Source of the DNA: Alphaproteobacteria bacterium
GTDB taxonomy: Bacteria > Pseudomonadota > Alphaproteobacteria > DAOWDM01
Length of the DNA: 10,549 nt
NCBI GenBank assembly: GCA_030639035.1
Contig: DAOWDM010000179.1
Location: forward strand, 1 to 10,549
Reading direction: 5' to 3'
The position numbers and the translations under genes were made by a program. Positions 1 to 7,336 of the stretch are shown here, piece by piece. Under the pieces are notes generated by a model. The model ran no database searches and was not told where the DNA came from. It was given only the letters and a program-made list of their open reading frames with translations. Every line of letters starts with the position of its first letter. Position 1 is the first letter of the stretch.

Positions 1-1
1 A

Positions 2-604
2 GAGCTTTCCGCTCTTGGTAAAACAATAAGACAAAAAATAAAAGTTGGTATTGTTAAATCTCAGTATGATGATAAAGCACCTTTTCCAAAAGGTCTTAAG
101 TACGAGCAAAAAGGTGAAAATATCTTTTTCAGATCAAAAAAAATCATTGGAAGCTTCGACCGTTCAAGCATTAACATAATTGGAATGATGATACCGTTAA
201 TTGCAATATTGATTCTTGCTGTTGTTTTTATCGCAACATCAAGTGTGGATAAGGAGCAGGAAGTTCCATTCTGGTTTATTATGCCACCCTTGTCTTTCTT
301 TACTCTGCTTGCAGTGTTTTTCCCTGTTGCTTTAGTTACAAGAGTGAATTCAATTCTTGTTACACCTGAATATATAAGAATTTTCGCACGATGGCCTTTT
401 TCAAGAAATATTTATGGAAAAAATATAGGTAAAAAATTTCCTCATGAAAAAATCAGAGATATCAATGTTGTTTATAATTCTGAGGATAAAAAACACTATT
501 TAGTAGTTTCATCAGATAAATATTCTGCATATGTAGGTAAGGATTTATCTTATAATGATATGATATGGCTTAAAAATTATCTTATTTCAGCAGTTGCAGA
601 ATAA
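2..604 (+). CDS. Hypothetical two-TM membrane protein, 5'-partial
   Basis: The reading frame is open from the window edge, so the gene starts outside; the Met at position 185 lies at the first membrane segment and is not a credible start. About 200 residues are visible. Visible residues 1-57 are basic and soluble, with a motif beginning FPKGLKYEQKGENIFF. Two hydrophobic segments follow at about 58-80 and 91-113, joined by a short loop containing VDKEQE. A C-terminal soluble domain of about 85 residues follows, rich in beta-type alternation (SILVTPEYIRIFARWPF and KKHYLVVSSDKYSAYVG). The pattern resembles bacterial membrane proteins that carry a PH-like domain after a TM hairpin, but I do not recognise a named family. 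It is the only plus-strand gene and converges on the histidine kinase gene, 24 bases away. Function unknown. Confidence 0.8.
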   Translation, partial: ELSALGKTIRQKIKVGIVKSQYDDKAPFPKGLKYEQKGENIFFRSKKIIGSFDRSSINIIGMMIPLIAILILAVVFIATSSVDKEQEVPFWFIMPPLSFFTLLAVFFPVALVTRVNSILVTPEYIRIFARWPFSRNIYGKNIGKKFPHEKIRDINVVYNSEDKKHYLVVSSDKYSAYVGKDLSYNDMIWLKNYLISAVAE

Positions 605-610
605 TGCACT

Positions 611-629
611 AAATCATATGTGATTTTTT
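611..629 (+). terminator. Small AT-rich hairpin with T-run after the membrane protein gene
   Basis: AAATCA (611-616) and TGATTT (621-626) form a perfect 6-bp stem with a TATG loop, running into six Ts (624-629). It starts 7 bases after the plus-strand stop codon, as expected of an intrinsic terminator, but the stem has only one G-C pair and would be weak. It reaches the stop codon of the opposing kinase gene. Confidence 0.45.
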
Positions 630-2446
630 CATTTGTTTGTAATTTCAGAAATAGTTTTATACATCTCGTCCCAGTCGATTGGCTTTGTAAGGAATTTATC
701 AAAACCAGCTTCCATATAACTGGCACGATGTTCTACAACTGCATCGGCTGTAAGCACGACAATAGGTATTTTTCCTGCTATTCCAGATAATTTTCTGATT
801 TTTCGAGTAGCCGTTGGACCGTCCATTTTAGGCATTTGAGCGTCCATAAAGACAATATCAAAATCAGTTGGATTGTTTTTTATCATCTCCAGAGCAAGCA
901 AGCCATTGCCTACTGTGGTTACTTTATATCCTTGACTTTCAAGTTTCATCATTACAACCATCTGAATGGTTTCGTTATCCTCTGCAAGAAGAATATTAAT
1001 CTGACGTTGACCTGCTATTTCAGAATGAGGCTGTTTTACTGTTTTTGTTTCCGAAGTTCCTGTCCGCAAAACTACAGTAAACCAGAATGTAGAACCTTCA
1101 CCATAAATGCTTTCCACACCTATCATACCGCCCATTTGCTGTACTAAACGACTGCATATAGCAAGCCCAAGCCCTGTTCCTCCAAATTTTCTTGTTGTAG
1201 AGACATCTCCTTGAGCAAAAGCTTCAAACAATCTTGTTTTGTCATCTGGTTTTATGCCGATTCCTGTGTCTTTTATATTGAATCGCAAAAAAACTTCATC
1301 TTTATCTGTTTTCACAAAACATTCAGCAAGTTCAATATTGATTTCGCCTTTATCTGTAAATTTAATAGCATTTCCAATCAGATTAAATAATATCTGCTGT
1401 ATTTTTGTAGGGTCTCCTTTTACATATACAGGAACATTTTTGGGCATACTATAGGAAAGTTGCAAGTTTTTTTCTAACACCTGTATATCAAGCAGTTTGA
1501 TTGTATTTTTTATAGTTTCAGAAATTGAAAAATCAATTTCTTCAAGCTCTAATTTTCCAGCTTCAATTTTTGAAAAATCAAGTATGTCATTTAACACATT
1601 TACAAGAGTTTCGGCAGAAGACCGTAAATTTTTCATTTGTTTTTGCTGCATATCAGAAAGATCAGAATCTAGTAGTAAATCAGCCATACCTATCACACCA
1701 GTCATTGGCGTTCTTAGCTCATGGCTCATATTGGCAAGGAAATCTGCTTTGGTTTTAGAAACATTTTCCGCTTGTTTTCTTGCTCCGATAAGTTCAATTT
1801 CAACTAGTTTTTTTTGAATAATTTCATTTTGTAAATGTTGAGTGCGTTCTTCAACATGGGCTTCAAGTTCATTCCGCATCTTTTGTAACTCATTTTTTGC
1901 TTTATGAGAGTTAAGATTGCTAATTCCTATTTCAGTAATCGTCATTGACATCTGATATAGGAACTTTAAATGATTTTTAAACTTTATGCCGTTGATAACT
2001 GGCATTTGTTTTATGGTTTTAATATATTCATCTACATTAAACCCATGTTTTTCTGCTTGTTTTTTATGATATGCAATGTCAGGAGGATTTAGAAATACTT
2101 GCCCAATACACAAATTTGCAAGATGGTGTCCATTAATAACAATTGGAATAGAGCCTGCTATTAACCCATTTTCACAGGTTTTTGTTTTGACATTACCAGC
2201 CTCTGCTTCTTCATCAAACGAATTCTGAACAACATTTCTACAGTGATTACAAAACTGAGATTCTTTATGATAATAATTACTGCATATACTGCATTCGTTA
2301 ACGTTTAACAGCTCTTTTTTTGTTTTAAGATCATAAACCGCTATTTTAAAATTAGTTATATCTGAAAAGTAATGAAAAAGCAGTTTTATCTTTTCTATAT
2401 CAACAACATCAGAAAACTTGATATCAGACAGCGAAGAAAAAGTCAT
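629..2446 (-). CDS. PocR-domain hybrid histidine kinase with C-terminal receiver
   Basis: A 605-residue signalling protein. Residues ~12-175 match the PocR ligand-binding domain, with GSIPIVINGHHLANLCIGQVF at its core; PocR is proposed to sense small hydrocarbon-like molecules. A coiled-coil linker follows at ~180-235. The kinase core has the H-box FLANMSHELRTP with phospho-acceptor His242, an N-box around Asn355/Asn359, the D-box DTGIG at 393-397 and the G-box GGTGLGLA at 422-429. A receiver domain spans ~483-600, with acidic pocket Glu489/Asp490, phospho-acceptor Asp535 in FMDAQMPKMDG and Lys588. No TM segment or signal peptide is seen, so it should act in the cytosol. It has no HPt or DNA-binding output, so a separate partner is needed. 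The ATG is preceded by AGGA at a 6-base spacing. The ligand and target are not deducible. Confidence 0.93.
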   Translation of the reverse strand: MTFSSLSDIKFSDVVDIEKIKLLFHYFSDITNFKIAVYDLKTKKELLNVNECSICSNYYHKESQFCNHCRNVVQNSFDEEAEAGNVKTKTCENGLIAGSIPIVINGHHLANLCIGQVFLNPPDIAYHKKQAEKHGFNVDEYIKTIKQMPVINGIKFKNHLKFLYQMSMTITEIGISNLNSHKAKNELQKMRNELEAHVEERTQHLQNEIIQKKLVEIELIGARKQAENVSKTKADFLANMSHELRTPMTGVIGMADLLLDSDLSDMQQKQMKNLRSSAETLVNVLNDILDFSKIEAGKLELEEIDFSISETIKNTIKLLDIQVLEKNLQLSYSMPKNVPVYVKGDPTKIQQILFNLIGNAIKFTDKGEINIELAECFVKTDKDEVFLRFNIKDTGIGIKPDDKTRLFEAFAQGDVSTTRKFGGTGLGLAICSRLVQQMGGMIGVESIYGEGSTFWFTVVLRTGTSETKTVKQPHSEIAGQRQINILLAEDNETIQMVVMMKLESQGYKVTTVGNGLLALEMIKNNPTDFDIVFMDAQMPKMDGPTATRKIRKLSGIAGKIPIVVLTADAVVEHRASYMEAGFDKFLTKPIDWDEMYKTISEITNK

Positions 2447-2516
2447 TTTTTATCCTAAAGCTATTAATTGCAATGCATTTTACTTTATTAAAACAGCTTT
2501 TGAAATATAGCCATGA

Positions 2517-2534
2517 GGTCATAGTTATATGACC
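2517..2534. repeat. Perfect inverted repeat between kinase and aminopeptidase P genes
   Basis: GGTCATA (2517-2523) and TATGACC (2528-2534) are perfect 7-bp arms around GTTA. The site lies about 70-88 bases upstream of the kinase start and about 55-70 bases past the aminopeptidase P stop. No T-run follows on the minus strand, so an operator for a dimeric regulator fits better than a terminator. The rest of this 142-base gap (2447-2588) is AT-rich, with 8-bp palindromes AATGCATT and AACTAGTT, and shows no clear promoter. Confidence 0.4.
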
Positions 2535-2588
2535 GCACTCGTTTGAACGGAACTAGTTATAGGTTACATGACAGGCAGAAACGACTTG

Positions 2589-4424
2589 TTAACGTCCAGT
2601 TGCAACTTTTGCTTTTGCCAAACTTGCCTTAGTGTTTCCAAGCGGTTCTGTGGCTTTTTTAAGCCATGTGGCTGTTTGCTTGTCTAGAAGTGGAGACAGT
2701 GTTTCTCTTACCTTTGTGTGATAATTGTCAATCCACTTTGTTTCTTTTGGTGTCAACATTTTTGCATTGATAAGGTTTCTATCCATTGGAGCTAAAGTAA
2801 GCGTTTCAAACGACATCATTTCTTTGTCACCTTCTTTAGCCTTTTTAGGTTCTTTTACCATGATTATATTTTCAATGCGGATACCAAAAGCACCTTCTTT
2901 ATAAAAACCAGGTTCATTTGAAACAAGCATTCCTGCTTCCAAAGGAGCTGCTTTGCTATTTCCCTGTCCAATATTTTGAGGACCTTCATGTACGTCCAGA
3001 TAACTTCCTACACCATGACCTGTTCCGTGTCCAAAGTCCTGCCCGTCTTCCCACAATGGCTGCCTTGCAAGAATATCTAAATGAGTTCCTGTTGTTCTTT
3101 TAGGAAATTTAGCAGAGTCAATTGCAATATGCCCCTGTAAAACTTGAGTAAATCTTTTCTTTTCTTCTTCCGTTGGCTTACCCACAACAACAGTTCTTGT
3201 TACATCAGTTGTACCATCTGGATACTGCCCTCCTGAATCAACTAAAAGCAACATGCCTTCTTCGATTTTGCTGTTACTTTCTTTGGTTGCGGAATAATGG
3301 ACAATAGCACCATTAGAGCCAGCTCCTGAAATAGTAGAAAAGCTAGCACCTCTGTATAAATCGCTTTCTTTTCTAAAGCTTTCAAGTTTGTCTGCAATGC
3401 TTATTTCAGTCTGTTTTCCTTTTGGAGCTTCCTTGTCAATCCATGCAAGAAATTTAGTCAAAGCAACACCGTCTCTGATATGAGCTAGTTTTGCACCTTC
3501 TTGTTCAACTTTGTTTTTTGTAGCTTTTGGAAGTTCGCAAGGGTCTTTAGCTTCATGTATGTTGGCTTTTGCATCTTTCAGCCTTTTTTCAACCCACAAA
3601 GGAACTGTTCCAGTATCAATCTGAACTTTTTTGTTTTCTTTGCCTAAAATATCCAGAGTCTCACCGAATTTTTCAGGTGAAACGATATTTACTCTGTTTC
3701 CAAGGTGTTCTTTTACATCTTTGGTCAACTTTGCAGGGTCAACAACAAGATCAACTGTTTCATTGTCATGCACAACAGCAAAAACCAAAGGCTTTGGAGA
3801 ATGTGAAACGTCATTGCCTCGAATATTCAACAACCATGCTACAGATGCTGGATTAGTAACAACAACAGCATTTATATCTTGTTTTTTTATATCTTGTGCG
3901 ACTTGTCTTCTTTTGTATTCACTGCGACAGCCTGAATATTCAATCGGGTGAGTAAAGACTTTTCCCATAGGCTTTTCAGGCTGGTCTTTCCATGCTTCAT
4001 CAACAGGATTTTTTTCTACCATAACCAAAGAACCGCCCGCTTTTTCACACACAGACTCTAGTTTTTTTCCCTCATCAGGAGTATGAAGCCAAGCATCAAA
4101 GCCGAATTTTTCACCTTTTGGAAGATTTTCAGAAAGCCACTTCATTGGCGTTTTGTCAGCACTGTTGATTATCTCAAATTCGTTGCCGTCAACTTCTTGT
4201 GGAGCTTGAATATCATAACGACTGTCAACAAAAATAGCGGCTTTATCTTTCAGTACAACCACTGTACCTGCTGAACCAGAAAAACCTGACAGCCATTCAA
4301 GACGCTTGGAGCTTTCAGGCAGGCTTTCGCTTCTGTATTCGTCCCCATGAGGAACTACAAAACCTCCAAGCCCTTCTTTTTCAAGCTCTGCTCTTAAATC
4401 TTTAAGTCTTTGTCTGTCAGCCAT
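2589..4424 (-). CDS. Xaa-Pro aminopeptidase (M24B, aminopeptidase P type)
   Basis: A 611-residue cytosolic metallopeptidase that removes an N-terminal residue preceding proline. It has the three-domain build of the long aminopeptidase P form (human XPNPEP1-like): two creatinase-like N-terminal domains (~1-140 and ~165-300) and a pita-bread catalytic domain (~305-530). The five metal ligands are Asp396 (LVDSGG), Asp407 (TTDVTRT), His470 (GHGTGHGVG), Glu504 (NEPGFY) and Glu518 (IRIENI). Their spacing of 11, 63, 34 and 14 equals that recalled for human XPNPEP1 (Asp415, Asp426, His489, Glu523, Glu537). His376 and His479 fall at the catalytic-histidine positions. A C-terminal domain ends near ATWLKKATEPL, followed by a 16-residue basic tail. 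No signal peptide. A modest GGAA lies 8 bases before the ATG. It sits downstream of pepN, whose product cannot easily cleave X-Pro bonds, so the two are complementary. Confidence 0.95.
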   Translation of the reverse strand: MADRQRLKDLRAELEKEGLGGFVVPHGDEYRSESLPESSKRLEWLSGFSGSAGTVVVLKDKAAIFVDSRYDIQAPQEVDGNEFEIINSADKTPMKWLSENLPKGEKFGFDAWLHTPDEGKKLESVCEKAGGSLVMVEKNPVDEAWKDQPEKPMGKVFTHPIEYSGCRSEYKRRQVAQDIKKQDINAVVVTNPASVAWLLNIRGNDVSHSPKPLVFAVVHDNETVDLVVDPAKLTKDVKEHLGNRVNIVSPEKFGETLDILGKENKKVQIDTGTVPLWVEKRLKDAKANIHEAKDPCELPKATKNKVEQEGAKLAHIRDGVALTKFLAWIDKEAPKGKQTEISIADKLESFRKESDLYRGASFSTISGAGSNGAIVHYSATKESNSKIEEGMLLLVDSGGQYPDGTTDVTRTVVVGKPTEEEKKRFTQVLQGHIAIDSAKFPKRTTGTHLDILARQPLWEDGQDFGHGTGHGVGSYLDVHEGPQNIGQGNSKAAPLEAGMLVSNEPGFYKEGAFGIRIENIIMVKEPKKAKEGDKEMMSFETLTLAPMDRNLINAKMLTPKETKWIDNYHTKVRETLSPLLDKQTATWLKKATEPLGNTKASLAKAKVATGR

Positions 4425-4449
4425 TTTGTTTTTTCCAATTTGTTCGTAA

Positions 4450-4462
4450 TTAACTCAGTTAA
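4450..4462. promoter_or_regulatory. Operator-like palindrome upstream of aminopeptidase P gene
   Basis: TTAACT-C-AGTTAA is a perfect 6-bp inverted repeat around one central base, 26-38 bases before the aminopeptidase P start. Short symmetric sites of this kind often bind dimeric regulators, but no regulator is identified and AT-rich DNA yields such sites by chance. Confidence 0.3.
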
Positions 4463-4463
4463 A

Positions 4464-4482
4464 ATCATAAAACAATTATGAT
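4464..4482. repeat. Second inverted repeat in the pepN / aminopeptidase P gap
   Basis: ATCATAA (4464-4470) and TTATGAT (4476-4482) are perfect 7-bp arms around AACAA, one base from the palindrome at 4450-4462. On the minus strand it lies about 36 bases past the pepN stop and runs into a short T stretch, so it could be a weak pepN terminator. Each arm has only one G/C base, so an operator role with the neighbouring palindrome is equally possible. Confidence 0.35.
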
Positions 4483-4486
4483 GTAG

Positions 4487-4515
4487 TGTATAGTCTTTTT
4501 AGCGGTTTTAGACAA
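4487..4515 (-). promoter_or_regulatory. Weak candidate promoter for aminopeptidase P gene
   Basis: On the minus strand, TTGTCT (4515-4510) and TATACA (4492-4487) are separated by 17 bases. Each hexamer matches the sigma70 consensus at four of six positions. Placement just after the pepN stop would put transcription start about 55 bases before the ATG and place both inverted repeats in the early transcript. Low confidence in AT-rich DNA. Confidence 0.25.
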
Positions 4516-4517
4516 AA

Positions 4518-7265
4518 TCACCTTTGTTTTGATTTCTTAGCAACTGCTTTTTTAATAAATTCAGCAGTTTTTGTTTCCTTTATTGCGGTTATTTTTGTTT
4601 TTGCCTTGTTATGCCTTATTTTTGTAGTTTTATCGTCTGCCAAAGATTTTGAAATCTTTTCATAAACATTTTGAGACAGGTTTGGTTTTTCCAATACTCG
4701 TTTTAAGGCTTTTTTCATTAGCTCTTGACGTTCTGAATTTTGACGCTTCCATAGTAGAAGAGGAGTTATCATATTCGCTGCTGACATCTGGTTAATGTCG
4801 TCTAGCTTTATCATTTGATTAGCCATAAACTCATAGCCTGAGCCGTCTTTTGCATGGAAATGCACTTGATTAGATGAAAACACTCCGACAACCGAGCTTG
4901 CAGTATTTGGATTTGCCAGTGTAAAAGCCTCGTGCTTGATAAGTTCTTTTACATTTTTCAAAGTATCTTTAGCTGATGAACTAGCCTGAACTGCAAACCA
5001 TTTATTTATCATCAATTGGTCGTCTTTGTTTTGCTCATAAAAATCATTTAAGGCTTCTTTGCGTTCAGGGCTATCGCTGTTTGCAAGGACGTTCAAAGCT
5101 GCCTGCTTGTCATTTGCATTATCAGCAGAGTTGTATTGATTAACAGCTAGCTTGTCTTTACCTGTTTTCGCAAGGAAAGAAAGAGCACAGTTTTTCAAAG
5201 AACGACGTGCAGATGATTCCTCATCAGGCACATATTCTGCACCGTTTTCACCATTTGCATTATAAAGTTTGATGAATTTATCTTTATGCTGTTCAGCTAC
5301 GGCTTTAACTAGAGTTGTGCGTGCTTTGTGAATAGCCTCAACATCAACAACTTTCATATTATCTGCCAAAGCTCTTTCACTTGGAATAGTCATTGCTTCT
5401 ACAATAAAAGCTTTGTCTTTTTCATCAAGATAACTACCGAAAGCATTTACAAGTTTTTCATCAACTTTTGGTTCTTTACCTGATTGTATTTCTGAAACCA
5501 TTTTCAATAGTTTTTTAGTAGCATACTGCTGTCCAGCGTCCCATCTGTTGAATGAGTCTGAATCATTTGTCATCAGGTTAAGGTATTCCTTATCGGAATA
5601 TTTAACATTCATTTTTACAGGAGCAGTAAAACCTCGATTGACTGAAAGAACAGGGGTTTCATTGATGTTTTTAAATGTAAAAGTCTGCTCTTCATTTTCT
5701 AATATCAATATGCGTGAAGTTTTTCCATCAGGAGCAACAGCAATGTCTTTGCCTTTGCTGTCAAGAAGCCCAACTTCTATAGGCATAATGCAAGGTTTTT
5801 TGTTTTTCTGCCCTAAAGTTGGTGGAGTTTTTTGAGAAAGTTTAAGTTCATAAGTCTTTGTCTTTGCGTCATATTTTCCTTTGGCTGTAACTTCTGGAGT
5901 TCCTGCTTGAGAATACCAAGTATCTAAAAACTTAGACAGGTCGGTTTTATTAGCGTCTCCGATAGCTTTTACAAAGTTGTCGCATGTAGTTGCTTGTCCA
6001 TCATGACGTTCAAAAAACAAGTCCGTACCTTTGCGAAATCCGTCTTTGCCAACGATTTTTTCCATCATGCGAATGACTTCCGCACCTTTTTTGTAAACAG
6101 TCGGAGTATAGAAATTGCTTACAGAAACATAGGAATCAGGGCGGATTGAATGAGCCATAGGTCCAGCATCTTCAGGGAATTGAGAAGCTCGCAAACCTGC
6201 AACGTCTTCGATACGTTTTACTGAACGAGAACGCATATCGGCTGAAAATTCTTGGTCTCGGTAACTTGTCAGCCCTTCTTTTAATGTCAGGTTAAACCAG
6301 TTTTCAAGCCCTACACGGTTTCCTGTCCAGTTGTGAAAATATTCATGAGCTACAATGCGTTCTACGTACGCATGTTCTGCATCAGTGGCTTTGTCCTTGC
6401 CTGCAAGCAAGGCTTTATCATTAAAAATGTTAAGCGCTTTGTTTTCCATTGCTCCGTAATTGTGATGAGCTACGGCTACAATGTTGAAAACGTCTAAGTC
6501 ATATTCTCTGCCGAATTTTTCCTCGTCCCATTTCATGGCTTTTTTCAAAGAAGCCATCGCATATCTGCATCTTTCTTCTTTACCTTTTTCGATATGGATT
6601 CTCAAAGGAATTTCTTTGCCAGACATAGTTTTAAACTTGTCTTCAATATAAGCTAAATCACCAGCTACCAAAGCATAAAGGGAAGGGGGCTTTTTGTGAG
6701 GGTCAACCCAAGTTGCAAAGTGTCTTCCGTCCTCAAGCTCTCCTTCATCAACAGGACTGCCGTTTGACAGCATTATAGGCAGTTTATCCTTATCGGCTCT
6801 TATCGTGGTTTTATAAGTCGACATAATATCAGGGTGATTAGGGAAAAACGTAATGCGAGGGAATCCGTTAGCCTCGTTTTGAGTAGTGAAAACGCCGTTT
6901 GAAAGATAAAGCCCTTCTAATCTTGTGTTAGCTTTAGGGTTGATTTCAGTCTCAATTTTAAGAGAGAAATTTGTCGGAGGATTTGGAATAGTAAGCCCTT
7001 TGTCATCAAGCTCGTAATCACTTTTTTCAAGCTTTTTACCATTCATTGAAATAGAAAGAAGTTTCAGCTCGTCCCCATCAAGAAACAAAGGCTTTGCACC
7101 GCCTTTTCTGTCGTGTTCGCTTCTTACATTAATGGTAGATGTAACCTTTGTTGCTGTTTCATCTAAGTCAAACTCAAGCTCAACATCATCAACCAGATAA
7201 TCAGGTTTTTTATAGTCTTTGCGATATATTGTCTGAGGCTGTTCAGCTTTTTTATCAGAGCTCAT
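4518..7265 (-). CDS. pepN: Aminopeptidase N (M1 family, Gram-negative PepN type)
   Basis: A 915-residue zinc aminopeptidase that removes N-terminal residues from peptides in the cytosol. Domains in order: N-terminal beta domain (~12-200), thermolysin-like catalytic domain (~205-450), small beta domain (~455-555) and C-terminal alpha domain (~560-876). The exopeptidase motif GAMEN is at 271-275. Zinc ligands are His307 and His311 in HEYFH plus Glu330, with Glu308 as general base and Tyr391 at the transition-state position. All these sit 10 residues after the E. coli PepN numbers (His297, His301, Glu320, Tyr381). E. coli PepN Met260, just before GAMEN, is replaced by Tyr270. The family normally ends near VYEKISKSLA (876 here); a 39-residue tail with 12 Lys follows. 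The start is supported by AAGGA (7277-7273), 7 bases from the ATG. It has its own promoter, so it need not be transcribed with hydF. Confidence 0.97.
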   Translation of the reverse strand: MSSDKKAEQPQTIYRKDYKKPDYLVDDVELEFDLDETATKVTSTINVRSEHDRKGGAKPLFLDGDELKLLSISMNGKKLEKSDYELDDKGLTIPNPPTNFSLKIETEINPKANTRLEGLYLSNGVFTTQNEANGFPRITFFPNHPDIMSTYKTTIRADKDKLPIMLSNGSPVDEGELEDGRHFATWVDPHKKPPSLYALVAGDLAYIEDKFKTMSGKEIPLRIHIEKGKEERCRYAMASLKKAMKWDEEKFGREYDLDVFNIVAVAHHNYGAMENKALNIFNDKALLAGKDKATDAEHAYVERIVAHEYFHNWTGNRVGLENWFNLTLKEGLTSYRDQEFSADMRSRSVKRIEDVAGLRASQFPEDAGPMAHSIRPDSYVSVSNFYTPTVYKKGAEVIRMMEKIVGKDGFRKGTDLFFERHDGQATTCDNFVKAIGDANKTDLSKFLDTWYSQAGTPEVTAKGKYDAKTKTYELKLSQKTPPTLGQKNKKPCIMPIEVGLLDSKGKDIAVAPDGKTSRILILENEEQTFTFKNINETPVLSVNRGFTAPVKMNVKYSDKEYLNLMTNDSDSFNRWDAGQQYATKKLLKMVSEIQSGKEPKVDEKLVNAFGSYLDEKDKAFIVEAMTIPSERALADNMKVVDVEAIHKARTTLVKAVAEQHKDKFIKLYNANGENGAEYVPDEESSARRSLKNCALSFLAKTGKDKLAVNQYNSADNANDKQAALNVLANSDSPERKEALNDFYEQNKDDQLMINKWFAVQASSSAKDTLKNVKELIKHEAFTLANPNTASSVVGVFSSNQVHFHAKDGSGYEFMANQMIKLDDINQMSAANMITPLLLWKRQNSERQELMKKALKRVLEKPNLSQNVYEKISKSLADDKTTKIRHNKAKTKITAIKETKTAEFIKKAVAKKSKQR

Positions 7266-7300
7266 TTCTATTTCCTTATGCAGTTTAGGCGATTTTGTCT

Positions 7301-7330
7301 ATAATAGTTCTTTGTGTGATAATAAGTCAA
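7301..7330 (-). promoter_or_regulatory. Sigma70-like promoter for pepN
   Basis: On the minus strand, TTGACT (7330-7325) and TATTAT (7306-7301) each match five of six consensus positions, with an 18-base spacer. The site is in the 71-base gap between hydF and pepN and would give a leader of about 30 bases carrying the AAGGA ribosome site. No hairpin terminator for hydF is visible in this gap. Confidence 0.6.
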
Positions 7331-7336
7331 CAACAA

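Noticed and set aside
836..1817. Plus-strand frames of 71-106 codons (836-1147, 1239-1454, 1497-1817, 1525-1758) opposite the kinase gene
   Set aside because: They lie antisense to strongly conserved kinase and receiver motifs, overlap one another and show no recognisable domain. They are shadows of the real gene.
2918..4274. Plus-strand frames opposite the aminopeptidase P gene
   Set aside because: They are antisense to conserved metal-binding regions, lack domain features and are explained by low stop density opposite a coding frame.
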